Assembly (NCBI RefSeq): GCF_014650035.1
Contig: NZ_BMUE01000009.1
Location: forward strand, 186,001 to 250,000
Source of the DNA: Streptomyces lucensis JCM 4490
Lineage (GTDB): Bacteria; Actinomycetota; Actinomycetes; Streptomycetales; Streptomycetaceae
Reading direction: 5' to 3'
DNA length: 64,000 bases
In this document: positions 24,703 through 33,676 of the stretch, piece after piece
Layout of the letters: every line of letters begins with the position of its first letter
Numbering within the stretch: position 1 is the stretch's first letter
Notes under the pieces: model-generated
What the model saw: only the letters and a program-made list of their open reading frames with translations
Databases searched by the model: none
Told to the model about the DNA's origin: nothing
Program-made: the position numbers and the translations under genes

Positions 24703-25929
24703 ATGTCCCCACAGTCGGAAGAGACGGCCGAGCAGCAGGCCGGTGAGTTCACCCTCGGCGCCCGGGTCTCCACCGCGCCGAAGGCCACCGTAGAGGTCCC
24801 GGAGGCCGACGAGCAGTGGCCGCTGCCGAACGGCTTCGCCCACGTCTACTACGGCGAGGGCCACCCACAGGGCATCACACGACCGGTCATCATGGCCGAC
24901 GGTTTCAACCTCGGCCGCAGCGACCTGGACTGGCTGTACCAGGGCCTGAACGGAGCCGACGGCGGCTACCCGCTGATCAGCGAGCTGCGCCGACGGGGCC
25001 GGGACGTGATCCTGCTCGGCTTCGAGGAGCGCTCCGCCTCCGTCCTGGACAACGCCCAGGCCGCGGTGGCCGCCATCATGCGGGCGAACGCCCAGCAGCT
25101 GGGCGACGCGGCGCTGACGGTGGGCGGCTTCAGCATGGGCGGGCTGATCACCCGCTACGCGCTCGCCCAGATGGAGACGCAGCGCATGGACCACCGCGCG
25201 CGGATGTACTTCTCCTACGACAGCCCGCACCGCGGCGGCGTCGTCCCCGTCGGGATCCAGGCGTTCGCGCACTTCATCCCGGTCGCCAACAAGTTCGCCC
25301 GCCAGATGAACAGCCCCGCGGCCCGGCAGATGCTCTGGCGCCACTACGACCCCGAGACCGGCGAGATCGGCGTCGCCCCCGAGCGCAGGGAGTTCCTCGA
25401 GAAGCTGGCGCAGGTCGGTCAGTGGCCGCGCGTTCCCCGCGTCCTGGCCCTCGCCAACGGCCGCGGCGACGGCACGGGACTGGAGATCGAGTCCGGCGAC
25501 ACCGCCCTCGGCGTCCAGCGGATCTACCCCGGCACCACGTTCTCCACCCAGGCCCAGGGCCGTGACGTCGTCGTCGCCGAGCTCAAGCGGCGCTTCCCCA
25601 AGGCCGAGAAGACCATCACCACCAGCGGCTTCCCCGAGATCGACGGCGCTCCGGGCGGCACCCTGCGGTCGTACGGGATCCTCGCCGACACGCTGAAGAA
25701 GCTGGGCGCCGAGGTCGACCTGCGCCATGAGCACGTCTGCTTCGTCCCCTCGGTCAGCGCGGTCTCCATCCGCGACCTCGACCAGCAGAAGGACCTCTAC
25801 GCCGACATCGACGACCTCAACCCTGACGAGAGCGACGTCGACGACTTCATCTGCTCCTCGGCCAACACCGGGCACACCGTCGCCACCGAGGAGCTGTGCA
25901 CCTGGCTGCTGGACCGCCTGCCGGACTGA
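24703..25929 (+). CDS. Alpha/beta hydrolase (lipase/esterase-like)
   Basis: A 408-residue protein with an alpha/beta-hydrolase core: an oxyanion-type start (PVIMADGFNLG), a strand-helix RGRDVILLGFEER, and the nucleophile elbow GGFSMGG with serine as the likely catalytic residue near residue 145. Next is MYFSYDSPHRGGVVP, as in PGAP1-like and triacylglycerol lipases. The Asp and His cannot be fixed by eye. No signal peptide. AGGAG at 24691 lies 7 nt before the chosen ATG at 24703. Substrate unknown. Confidence 0.75.
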   Translation: MSPQSEETAEQQAGEFTLGARVSTAPKATVEVPEADEQWPLPNGFAHVYYGEGHPQGITRPVIMADGFNLGRSDLDWLYQGLNGADGGYPLISELRRRGRDVILLGFEERSASVLDNAQAAVAAIMRANAQQLGDAALTVGGFSMGGLITRYALAQMETQRMDHRARMYFSYDSPHRGGVVPVGIQAFAHFIPVANKFARQMNSPAARQMLWRHYDPETGEIGVAPERREFLEKLAQVGQWPRVPRVLALANGRGDGTGLEIESGDTALGVQRIYPGTTFSTQAQGRDVVVAELKRRFPKAEKTITTSGFPEIDGAPGGTLRSYGILADTLKKLGAEVDLRHEHVCFVPSVSAVSIRDLDQQKDLYADIDDLNPDESDVDDFICSSANTGHTVATEELCTWLLDRLPD

Positions 25930-26167
25930 TCCCCGAACGCTCCGGGCACCGACGGGCCGCCTGCCCCGGGCGGGCGGTCCGTCGGCTGCCGCACGGCGCC
26001 GGGTCAGCCCGCTCCTCCTCCCCCCCCACGGCCCGCAGATCCGCGCACCAGACGGTGATCGACGCGTCGGTGCGCGCGATCTCGGCGCCGGCACAACCCT
26101 CCGCGGCCTCCGGGCGTCCCACAGGTGAACTCCGGACCCCGGACACCTCGAACATCTTGGAGCCGCC

Positions 26168-27628
26168 GTGCGCACACGGATACGGATGTACGCCACAGCA
26201 GCCGGCATCGTCGCCGCGGCCACCGTCGGGCCGGCCCTGCCGGCCTCGGCCGCCGTTCCCGCGCCGACCGTCGGTGACTTCAACGGCGACGGATACGCGG
26301 ACCTCGCCGTCGGCGTGCCCGACGGGGCGGTCGGCGGGAAGGCGAAGGCCGGGTACGTCAACATCGTCTGGGGCGGCCCGAAGGGGATCGGCACCCGCGG
26401 CAGCATCCGCATCAGCCAGTCCACGCCCGAGGTGCCCGGCACCCCCGAGGCGGGCGACCGCTTCGGCGCCTCCGTGGCGCTGGTGGACCTGAACGGCGAC
26501 GGCAGCGCGGAACTCCTCGTCGGCGCCCCGGGCGAGGACATCTCCGGCCTCGGCAAGGACGTGGGCATGGTCCTCGCGGTGGGCGGCGGCAAGGACGCCC
26601 CCGGCTCGGGGTCCGTCGTCCTCGACGGCCGCTCACCGTCGGCGGCGTACGGGCTGTCGGTCGCCGCGGCCGACCTGACCGGCGACGGCAACAAGGAGAT
26701 CGTGATCGGCGGCAGGGACAAGGTCGTCGCCCGGGTAGCCCAGGGCGAGGACAGCATGGTCGCCACCGTCGTCACCGCCCCCATGGGCGGCCGCGCCCCC
26801 GTCCTCGCCACCGGCGACTTCACCGGGGACGGCAAGGCGGACCTCGCGGTCGGGTACTGGTCGAAGACCCCCTTCACCCAGTCGCACGTGCGCCTGTGGG
26901 CGTGGGACGCGGCCGAGCAGGCCATGGTCAACACCTGGAACACCGACAATGCCGGCGTCTCCGCCCTCGCCGCGGGCGACTTCGACGGCGACGGCCACGA
27001 CGACCTGGCCCTCGGCGAGTGCCGTGAGATCGCCGACGAGAACATCGACGACCCGTGCGGCCCCGAGGAGACGGCCAAGGGCGGCGGCATCCACGTCCAC
27101 TACGGCAGCGCCACGCCCGGCAGCTTCGGATCCCGCCGGCAGACCCTCAACCAGGACACCGTCGGCGTCGCGGGCATCGCGGAGGACGGTGACCACTTCG
27201 GCGCCTCCCTCGCCGTCGCCGACGTCGACAAGGACGGCCGCGACGACCTGATCGCCGGCGCCCCCGGCGAGGCGATCGGCGCCCGCGAGGGCGCGGGCGC
27301 CGCGACCCTGCTGTTCGGCGGCCCGACCGGCCTCGTCGACGCGTGGGGCGAGGGCCACTCCGTCGGGTACCAGCAGAACACCCCGCGCGTGCCCGGCGTC
27401 GCGGAGGCCGGTGACGCCTTCGGCGCCGCCGTCGCCACCGGCGACTACAACCACGACGGCAGGGCGGACCTCGCGGTCGGCTCCCCCGGCGAGAACGCCG
27501 GCTCGGGCGGCGTGTGGCTGCTGCCCCGGGCGGGCGTCAACGGCTCATCCGCCTTCACGCCCGCCAAGCTGGGGCTGCCCTCCCCGTCGAGCGCGCTCGC
27601 GTACGGCAGGTACCTCAACGGCCGGTGA
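26168..27628 (+). CDS. Secreted FG-GAP (integrin-like) repeat protein
   Basis: A 486-residue exported protein. Signal peptide at about residues 1-28 (MYATAAGIVAAATVGPALPASAA). Then come seven or so FG-GAP blades with calcium-binding DxNxDGxxD loops: DFNGDGYADLAVG, DLNGDGSAELLVG, DFTGDGKADLAVG, DFDGDGHDDLALG, DVDKDGRDDLIAG, DYNHDGRADLAVG. It should fold as a beta-propeller outside the cell. GTG start with GGAG 6 nt upstream. Its last 14 bp overlap the convergent SDR gene. Confidence 0.87.
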   Translation: MRTRIRMYATAAGIVAAATVGPALPASAAVPAPTVGDFNGDGYADLAVGVPDGAVGGKAKAGYVNIVWGGPKGIGTRGSIRISQSTPEVPGTPEAGDRFGASVALVDLNGDGSAELLVGAPGEDISGLGKDVGMVLAVGGGKDAPGSGSVVLDGRSPSAAYGLSVAAADLTGDGNKEIVIGGRDKVVARVAQGEDSMVATVVTAPMGGRAPVLATGDFTGDGKADLAVGYWSKTPFTQSHVRLWAWDAAEQAMVNTWNTDNAGVSALAAGDFDGDGHDDLALGECREIADENIDDPCGPEETAKGGGIHVHYGSATPGSFGSRRQTLNQDTVGVAGIAEDGDHFGASLAVADVDKDGRDDLIAGAPGEAIGAREGAGAATLLFGGPTGLVDAWGEGHSVGYQQNTPRVPGVAEAGDAFGAAVATGDYNHDGRADLAVGSPGENAGSGGVWLLPRAGVNGSSAFTPAKLGLPSPSSALAYGRYLNGR

Positions 27629-28484
27629 CCCGTCCCCGGCTCTCCTCGTGGGCGCGGTAACGCGGGGCCAGCGTGGCGGCCGAGCCGCCGCGCACGGCGA
27701 GTTCCGCGTCCGCCAGCCGGGCCACGGCCTCCGGCTCGGACAGGCCGGGCACGCACACCACCTCCCCGGTCTCCAGGGCGGCCAGGGAGGCCGTGACCAC
27801 GTCGGCGGCAGGCATCCCGCCCTCGTCGTGGACCCGTGCCTCCCCGGGCACGGGGGCCTCGCCCGTGCCGAGATGGAACTCGGTGGCGGTGAGGCCCGGG
27901 CAGACGACCTGGACGCGCACCGGTGTGCCGGCCAGTTCCGCGGCGAGGGTCCTGGTGAACGTCACCATGTACCCCTTGGTGCCCCCGTAGACGGCCCGGT
28001 GGGGTAGGGGGCCGGGAGGCTGGGCGCCCGCGAACGCCAGCAGTGAGGCGACGTTGACGACCGCGCCGCGGCCGCGCTCCGCCATGTGGGGGACGGCCGC
28101 ACGGGTCAGCACCGTAGGCGCCACGACGTTCACGTCGATCACCTTGGAGAGCAGGGCGGGATCGACCTCGGTGAAGGGGCCGTACCCGTTGATCCCGGCG
28201 TTGTTCACCAGCAGCGTCACGTCCTCGGCGGCGACCCGCTCCGCGACCCGGGCCAGGTCCGGGGCCTCGGCGAGGTCGGCCACCACCGGCTCCACCGCGG
28301 CGCCGGTCTCCGCCCGCAGTCGTTCCGCCAGGGCGCCGAGCCGTTCGGCGCGCCGCGCGACCAGCACCAGGTCCCAGCCGCGCCGGGCCAGCCGGGTGGC
28401 GTACTCGGTGCCGATTCCCGACGACGCTCCGGTGACCACCGCCGAGCCGGCTGTCCCTTCGCGTCCCGTCTCCTCATGTCCCAT
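27615..28484 (-). CDS. Short-chain dehydrogenase/reductase
   Basis: A 289-residue cytosolic NAD(P)-dependent oxidoreductase of the classical SDR type. It has the Rossmann motif TGASSGIG near residues 19-26, NNAG near 96, the catalytic serine in VNVASLLAF, and Tyr-x-x-x-Lys in YGGTKGYM. The sequence after the active site (VVCPGLTATEFH) is standard. ATG at 28484 with GAAGGG upstream. It overlaps the convergent FG-GAP gene by 14 bp. Substrate cannot be predicted. Confidence 0.88.
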   Translation of the reverse strand: MGHEETGREGTAGSAVVTGASSGIGTEYATRLARRGWDLVLVARRAERLGALAERLRAETGAAVEPVVADLAEAPDLARVAERVAAEDVTLLVNNAGINGYGPFTEVDPALLSKVIDVNVVAPTVLTRAAVPHMAERGRGAVVNVASLLAFAGAQPPGPLPHRAVYGGTKGYMVTFTRTLAAELAGTPVRVQVVCPGLTATEFHLGTGEAPVPGEARVHDEGGMPAADVVTASLAALETGEVVCVPGLSEPEAVARLADAELAVRGGSAATLAPRYRAHEESRGRVTGR

Positions 28485-28624
28485 GAGTGGACCCTTCGCC
28501 AGCCGGCTCCGCCGCACGGCGGCCGGGAGCAGCCGGGTGACCCGCGGCCGCCCGGGTGAAACTCCGGGATCGGCGGCTGCCATATGCGGCAGTCCCCCGG
28601 CGCGCCCCAGCGAGGCGCCGCCCC

Positions 28625-28678
28625 GCCGGTCCGCCGCCTCGCCGGTCCGCCGCCTCGCCGGTCCGCCGCCTCGCCGGT
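28625..28678. repeat. 16-bp tandem repeat, 3.4 copies
   Basis: The unit GCCGGTCCGCCGCCTC occurs at 28625, 28641 and 28657 with a partial fourth copy. It sits in the divergent spacer between the SDR gene and the TerB-like gene, about 130 bp before the latter's start. Confidence 0.85.
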
Positions 28679-28803
28679 GAACGTCCGGGGAACGTGCGGA
28701 ACTTATCCGGCCCCTCGCTAGTTTCTACGGTGCTGCATAAGTGATCGGCCGGTCGGCCGCCGTCGGGGCGGTCCGGGCCCTCGACCTGACGTATGGAGTT
28801 CTC

Positions 28804-29259
28804 ATGGCCCTGTGGGACCGCATCCGGGAATCCGCATCGCAGATGCAGACCCAGCTCGTGGCGAAGAAGAACGACCTCAAGAGCGGCGCCTTCCGCGACG
28901 CGAGCATGGCGATGTGCGCGCTGGTCGCCGCCGCCGACGGCACCGTCGACCCGTCCGAGCGGCAGCGCGTCGCCCAGCTCATCGCCACCAACGAGGTGCT
29001 GCAGAACTTCGACGCCGATGACCTGCGCCGCCGGTTCGAGGAGAACCTGAACAAGCTGACCGTCGACTTCGCCTTCGGCAAGGTCAGCGTGCTGCAGGAG
29101 GTCGCCAAGGCGAAGAAGAAGCCCGCCGAGGCGCGTGCCGTCATCCAGATCGGCATCGTCATCGGCGGCGCCGACGGCGACTTCGACAAGGACGAGCAGG
29201 CCGTGGTCCGCGAGGCGTGCTACGCCCTCGACCTGCCGCCGCACGAGTTCGACCTCTGA
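28804..29259 (+). CDS. TerB-like tellurite-resistance family protein
   Basis: A 151-residue all-helical protein with the two acidic, metal-binding-like TerB loops: AAADGTVDPSE near residues 39-49 and IGGADGDFDKDE near 119-130. In Streptomyces, TerB proteins often associate with TerD family proteins and stress or envelope functions. I chose the ATG at 28804 with GGAG upstream; the frame extends further but without family similarity. Single gene, no ter cluster nearby. Confidence 0.87.
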   Translation: MALWDRIRESASQMQTQLVAKKNDLKSGAFRDASMAMCALVAAADGTVDPSERQRVAQLIATNEVLQNFDADDLRRRFEENLNKLTVDFAFGKVSVLQEVAKAKKKPAEARAVIQIGIVIGGADGDFDKDEQAVVREACYALDLPPHEFDL

Positions 29260-29444
29260 CGAAGACCGCACTGCCGGGCACCGCCGCGTGCCCGCGGTGC
29301 GGCCATCGTAGTGAGGCCGCCCCGCGCTCCCGCGCGACAGCTGTCGGGGCACGCGCCGTCGGGACGATGGCGCGGCCGGGCAGGTCAGGGCGTGTCTGAC
29401 GGGTCAGGGATGTCGAGACGTTCCCTTCGGGCTTGGCGGGCGGG

Positions 29445-30089
29445 TCAGATGCCGCGTTCGATCATGTCGATGACGTGCTGGCCGGCGTCGTGGGCCTGGG
29501 TGGGGTGGAGGCCGCGCAGGGGGCCGTCGATGAGGAGGACGGCGAGTCCGTGGACGGCGGACCAGGCGAGGAACTCGGCGCCGGGGCGGCGGTCCTCGGG
29601 CAGCAGGCCGTTCTCCACGAGGCCGTCGAGGGCGGTGCCTAGCAGTTCGAAGGGGGTCTTGCCGCCGGGGCCCGCGGCGGTGTCGGCGGCGGCGTGGGTC
29701 ATGTCGCCGGGGACGTGGAAGGCCGTCCGGAACAGGCCGGGCTCCTCCTGGGCGAAGCGGAGGTAGCCGGTGCCGACGGCCCGGAAGCGGGCGCGGGCGC
29801 CGGCCGCCGGATCCTCGGCGGGCGGCAGGGCGGCCTGTTCGGCCTCCATGGTGTGGGCGACGTGGGCCATGGCGGCCTGGGAGACGGCGTGCAGCAGGGC
29901 GCCCCGGTCGGCGAAGTGCCGGTAGGCGGCGTTCGGGACGACCCCGGCCTGCCGGGTGGCCGCGCGCAGCACGACTGCCTCGGGACCGCCCTGGCGGGCG
30001 AGTTCGAGACCGGCTTCGATCAGTGCGTTGCGGAGGTCGCCGTGGCGGTAGGTGTCCCGCTTCGACTTGCCGTTGCCGGTTGACGCCAC
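29445..30089 (-). CDS. TetR family transcriptional regulator
   Basis: A 214-residue repressor-type protein. Residues ~14-60 are the TetR helix-turn-helix (LRNALIEAGLELARQGG ... VVPNAAYRHFADRGALL) and the C-terminal part resembles the WHG-type ligand domain (AFHVPGD, LLIDGPLRGL). I prefer the GTG at 30089, because GGAGG lies 8 nt before it; an upstream start at 30116 would sit inside the operator-like repeat. Divergent from the reductase gene at 30251, its likely target. Confidence 0.88.
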   Translation of the reverse strand: MASTGNGKSKRDTYRHGDLRNALIEAGLELARQGGPEAVVLRAATRQAGVVPNAAYRHFADRGALLHAVSQAAMAHVAHTMEAEQAALPPAEDPAAGARARFRAVGTGYLRFAQEEPGLFRTAFHVPGDMTHAAADTAAGPGGKTPFELLGTALDGLVENGLLPEDRRPGAEFLAWSAVHGLAVLLIDGPLRGLHPTQAHDAGQHVIDMIERGI

Positions 30090-30102
30090 GGCTACCGCCT
30101 CC

Positions 30103-30120
30103 AATGTGGACAGCATCCAC
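30103..30120. promoter_or_regulatory. Candidate TetR operator 1
   Basis: AATGTGGACAGCATCCAC contains the interrupted palindrome GTGGA-CAGCA-TCCAC. The first ten bases recur exactly at 30178-30187. It covers the region just upstream of the tetR start, consistent with autoregulation. Confidence 0.5.
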
Positions 30121-30177
30121 TTAGTCGTCTAGGCTCATGCTTGCTCGTCCGGGGGACGTGGATCGCCACGCCCCTCG

Positions 30178-30196
30178 AATGTGGACATCGTACACA
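30178..30196. promoter_or_regulatory. Candidate TetR operator 2
   Basis: AATGTGGACATCGTACACA shares AATGTGGACA with operator 1 and forms the imperfect palindrome TGTGGAC-ATC-GTACACA. It lies 55 bp before the reductase start at 30251. Two matching sites in one divergent spacer are typical of a TetR-controlled pair. Confidence 0.5.
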
Positions 30197-30250
30197 AGGG
30201 GTGGTCGCCGACCGCCCGGACGTACTTCCACCAGGGGGATTCCGCTTCTC

Positions 30251-30823
30251 ATGGGCAAGATCACGCACTTCGTGCACCAGTCGCTGGACGGCTTCATCGA
30301 AGGACCGAACGGCGAGTTCGACTGGCCCCGGATGGACAGCGAGCTGTCCGCCCACTCGCAGGCCCTCACCGGAAGCGCCGACATCTTCCTGTACGGCCGC
30401 AAGGTGTGGGACATGATGTCCGGCTTCTGGCCCCGCGCCGAGGAGTTCTCCACCCACGAGCACGACCTCGCGTTCGCGCCCCTGTGGCGCGAGGCGTCCA
30501 AGGTCGTCGTCTCCTCCACGCTGACCGAGGCCGACTGGAACACCCGCGTCATCGGCACCGACGTGGTCGAGCGGCTCACCGCCCTCAAGGACAGCGGCGC
30601 GCACCTGCTGCTGTTCGGCGGAGCCACGCTGGCCGGCTTCCTGACCCAGCACCAGCTGATCGACGAGTACCAGATCTTCGTGCACCCCGTCGTCCTCGGC
30701 GGCGGCCGCCGCGTCTTCACCGCCCCCCAGCAGCGGTTCGACCTCACCCTGACCGAGACCCGGACCTTCGACTCCCAGGTGGTCCTCCTCCGTCACGAAC
30801 GGGCCGGCCGGACCGCCCACTGA
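30251..30823 (+). CDS. Dihydrofolate reductase / RibD C-terminal fold protein 1
   Basis: A 190-residue single-domain protein of the RibD_C/DHFR-like family. Family features: THFVHQSLDGFIEGPNGEFDW at the start, LYGRKVWDMMSGFWP for NADPH binding, VVSSTLTEADWNTRV, and LLLFGGATLAGFL and HPVVLGGGRRVF near the end. Such proteins are NADPH-dependent reductases of unknown substrate. AGGGGGAT precedes the ATG. Divergent from tetR and probably repressed by it. Confidence 0.85.
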   Translation: MGKITHFVHQSLDGFIEGPNGEFDWPRMDSELSAHSQALTGSADIFLYGRKVWDMMSGFWPRAEEFSTHEHDLAFAPLWREASKVVVSSTLTEADWNTRVIGTDVVERLTALKDSGAHLLLFGGATLAGFLTQHQLIDEYQIFVHPVVLGGGRRVFTAPQQRFDLTLTETRTFDSQVVLLRHERAGRTAH

Positions 30824-30984
30824 GGCCCCTCCCCCGGCGGGCGGGCGGAGACCGATGAGTTTCGCCGTGGCCGGCAGTCAGAACCAGAGACCACGGCGGG
30901 TACGCCTCGGCAGCGCGTGTGATCGAAGCGCGCACCGGCTAAAGCTTCTTGTACCCAGACACGACATACCGGAGGAATTCGAAG

Positions 30985-31557
30985 ATGCGTCCCCTGATCA
31001 GCACCGCTTTCATCTCCCTCGACGGCGTCGTGGACTCCCCGGGCGGCGAGCCCGGCTACCGCAACTCCGGCTGGACCTTCAAGAACATCGACTTCCTGCC
31101 CGAGGCGTTCGAGATCAAGGGCCGCGAGCAGGAGGAGGCCACCGCCATGCTCATGGGCCGGACCAGCTACGAGGCGTTCAGCCCGGTGTGGCCGGACATG
31201 GCGGACTTCGCCGGTTACAAGGTGATGCCGAAGTACGTCGTCTCCACCACCCTCACCGACGACGACCTGGTGACGAACTGGGGCGAGACCACGATCCTGC
31301 GCTCGCTCGACGACGTCGCCGCGCTCAAGGAGACCGAGGGCGGCCCGATCATCGTCCACGGCAGCGCCTCCCTCAACCAGGCCCTCTCGGACGCCGGCCT
31401 GATCGACCGCTACCACCTCCTCGTCTTCCCGCTCCTCCTCGGAGCCGGCAAGCGCCTGTTCAGCACCACCGACAAGGACGCGCAGAAGCTGAGGCTCGTC
31501 GAACACGAGGCGTACGCCAACGGCCTGCAGAAGAACGTCTTCGACGTCGTCCGCTGA
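30985..31557 (+). CDS. Dihydrofolate reductase / RibD C-terminal fold protein 2
   Basis: A second 190-residue RibD_C-type reductase, 161 bp downstream of the first and same strand. Features: STAFISLDGVVDSPGGE, MLMGRTSYEAFSPVWP, VVSTTLTDDDLV, IIVHGSASLNQALSDAGLIDRY and FPLLLGAGKRLF. It differs enough from its neighbour to be an old duplication or a separate acquisition. GGAGGAATTCGAAG gives a strong ribosome-binding site for the ATG at 30985. Confidence 0.87.
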   Translation: MRPLISTAFISLDGVVDSPGGEPGYRNSGWTFKNIDFLPEAFEIKGREQEEATAMLMGRTSYEAFSPVWPDMADFAGYKVMPKYVVSTTLTDDDLVTNWGETTILRSLDDVAALKETEGGPIIVHGSASLNQALSDAGLIDRYHLLVFPLLLGAGKRLFSTTDKDAQKLRLVEHEAYANGLQKNVFDVVR

Positions 31558-31608
31558 CCAGTCCCCCGCACCCCCGGAGCACGCACCGACCGAAGGACGG
31601 AACCCGGC

Positions 31609-31821
31609 ATGACCACCACGCCGAAAGGCCCTGCCAGCTACTTCCCCTCGATCGAGAAGAAGTACGGCCGCCCGATCACGGAATGGAAGGACCTCATCCG
31701 CTCCTCACCCCTGACCAAGCACATGGAACTCGTCACCTGGCTGAAGACCGAACACGGCCTGGGTCACGGTCACGCCAACGCTCTGGTCGCCCACACCCTC
31801 GCCGAGGACGCCGGCAACTGA
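31609..31821 (+). CDS. DUF4287 domain small protein
   Basis: A 70-residue protein matching the short DUF4287 pattern: SYFPSIEKKYGRPITEWKDL then HMELVTWLKTEHGLGHGHANALVAH. It is 51 bp downstream of the second reductase, with AAGGACGG before the ATG, and may be co-transcribed with it. Function unknown; the same domain is sometimes fused to DUF5655 or found beside small enzymes. Confidence 0.8.
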   Translation: MTTTPKGPASYFPSIEKKYGRPITEWKDLIRSSPLTKHMELVTWLKTEHGLGHGHANALVAHTLAEDAGN

Positions 31822-32001
31822 ACCGCCCCGACGGGGACTTCGAGTCCGGCGGCCGAAGAGGCTGTCCCATCGCCGACCCATCGGACACACTCACGCTCTA
31901 GCGTGGTTCCGCCTCGGTGAGGCCAGTACGAGGCGGTGCGCGGCGAGGACTGGGGGGTCCATGCGTCTTACGGTCAGCGGCAGCACTCACCGGGTGCCGC
32001 G

Positions 32002-32490
32002 ATGAAGGCGGAATGGGTCTCCGCCGTGGCAGTGGCCTTCTCCGCCGTCCTGGTCCCGTCGGCCGTCTTCTTCGCCGCGCTCCAGTGGCGCGCGACGGCC
32101 CGCCAGTCCGTTCACGCGGCCAAAGCGGCGGACGCCGCGATCTACCAGAACATCACTCAGCAGTTCTTCGAGATCAACCGGATGTTCCTGCGGGAGCCGA
32201 GGCTGCGGGCCTACTTCTACGACGGGAAGCCGCCGCCCCGTCGGGGCAGGGGCAAGGCCCGCGTCCGCATCATGGCGGCGATGCTGCTCGACTTCATGGA
32301 CACGGCGCTGTTGCAGGGAGGAACGATCCCCGGGGGTTACGTCACCGCCTGGGAGGCGTTCTTCCGGGACCTCTACGGCACGAGTCCCATGTTGCAGCAG
32401 TTATGGGCCGAGACCCGCGAGTGGTACGGGCCTGAGATCAGGCAGTTGCTGGACGGCCCTGATCGGACGGGGATCCCGCCGGGCCCCTGA
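32002..32490 (+). CDS. Single-pass membrane protein of unknown function
   Basis: A 162-residue protein. One N-terminal membrane helix lies at about residues 6-27 (SAVAVAFSAVLVPSAVFFAAL), followed by a cytosolic helical part (AAIYQNITQQFFEINRMFL ... LDFMDTALLQGG ... WAETREWYGPEI). This resembles Streptomyces proteins annotated DUF6082 or similar, but I cannot assign it firmly. I chose the ATG at 32002 because it places the hydrophobic segment at the N-terminus. Confidence 0.6.
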   Translation: MKAEWVSAVAVAFSAVLVPSAVFFAALQWRATARQSVHAAKAADAAIYQNITQQFFEINRMFLREPRLRAYFYDGKPPPRRGRGKARVRIMAAMLLDFMDTALLQGGTIPGGYVTAWEAFFRDLYGTSPMLQQLWAETREWYGPEIRQLLDGPDRTGIPPGP

Positions 32491-32520
32491 GGCGGGCCGC
32501 CGGTCACCCGGGCCCGGCCG

Positions 32521-33594
32521 TCACGGCACCAGCACGAGCTTGCCCTTGGACGCCGACTCCGCCAGCAGGTCGTGAGCGCGACGGGCGTCGGACAGCGGCA
32601 CGCGCTCCGCCACGACCGGATGGATCGCGCCGCGACGCAGCAGTTCGAGCAGCGTGCGGAGGTCCTGCTGGAACCACTCCCGGTAGCGGGGACCTCCCCC
32701 GACCGGGCAGGCAGGGGGCCGGCGGCCGACGGGAAGCACCTGCCGGCGGTCGCGCAGCTTCTGGATGCGGTAGGCGAGCACCCGCCGACGGGGCGACAGC
32801 AGGCCCCACAGGGCGACGGCCGCCGTCGCGCCGTACCACTCGGCCCAGCCCCGCCAGCTGCCGCGCCCGTGCTCCAGCATGGCGTAGTGGCCGAACACGA
32901 CGAGCCTTCCGCCTGGAATCAACGCACGGAACGAGCGCAGCGAGAGGGCGCCGCCGAGGCCGTCGAGGACCACGTCGACGCCCCCGCCCGGGAGGGCGCG
33001 CAGCCTGGTCACGAAATCCTCGTCGCGGTAGTCGATCGCGACGGCGCCGTGCCGCTCGACCGCGGCGGTGTCGCGCGCCGACGCGGTCCCGTAGAGGCGC
33101 AGGCCGGCCAGCGCCCCGAGTTCGAGGACCGCCGTGCCCACCCTGCCCGCCGCGCCGTGCACGAGCACCCGTTCCCCGCCCTTCACCTGCGCCATGCGGT
33201 GGAGCAGCTGGTAGGCGGTCACATAGGTGAGGACGAGACCGACGACCTCCGCCGGATCGAGGTCGTCGGGCACCTCGACGGCATCCGCCTCCAGCAGGCA
33301 GACGTGCTCGGCGTAGGCGCCCCACACCGTGAGCGCGGCGACGCGGTCGCCCTTCCGCAGCCGCGAGCAGCCCGGGCCGGGTTCCTCCACGACGCCGACG
33401 AGTTCGTAACCCGGTGTGAACGGCGGCTCCGGCACTCCGAGGTAGGTACCCGCGCGCAGCAAGGCATCGGTGAACGACACCCCGGCGGCCAACACCCGGA
33501 CGCGCACCTCGCCCGGGCCCGGCCGGGGAACCGGCTCCTCCACGACCCTCAGCACCTCGGGCCCGCCGAAGTGATCGACGACTACGCGCTTCAC
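32521..33594 (-). CDS. Zinc-type / quinone-oxidoreductase-like MDR dehydrogenase
   Basis: A 357-residue medium-chain reductase. The GroES-like half (VVDHFGGPEVLRVVEEPVPRPGPGEV, GYELVGVVEEPG) is followed by a Rossmann half with the nucleotide motif HGAAGRVGTAVLELG and VVLDGLGG. It lacks the cysteine cluster of zinc alcohol dehydrogenases, so it is more likely quinone-oxidoreductase-like. An extra basic Pro/Gly insertion at ~280-310 (RRQVLPVGRRPPACPVGGG) is unusual. GTG start with a weak ribosome-binding site. Confidence 0.85.
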   Translation of the reverse strand: MKRVVVDHFGGPEVLRVVEEPVPRPGPGEVRVRVLAAGVSFTDALLRAGTYLGVPEPPFTPGYELVGVVEEPGPGCSRLRKGDRVAALTVWGAYAEHVCLLEADAVEVPDDLDPAEVVGLVLTYVTAYQLLHRMAQVKGGERVLVHGAAGRVGTAVLELGALAGLRLYGTASARDTAAVERHGAVAIDYRDEDFVTRLRALPGGGVDVVLDGLGGALSLRSFRALIPGGRLVVFGHYAMLEHGRGSWRGWAEWYGATAAVALWGLLSPRRRVLAYRIQKLRDRRQVLPVGRRPPACPVGGGPRYREWFQQDLRTLLELLRRGAIHPVVAERVPLSDARRAHDLLAESASKGKLVLVP

Positions 33595-33676
33595 GTTCTC
33601 AGGCTAAGCGGACACGCACCGATCGGGCATTTCGCGGGGAAGGCCCCACTGGTCCGCGTCCCCGCCCGCCGGCCCG

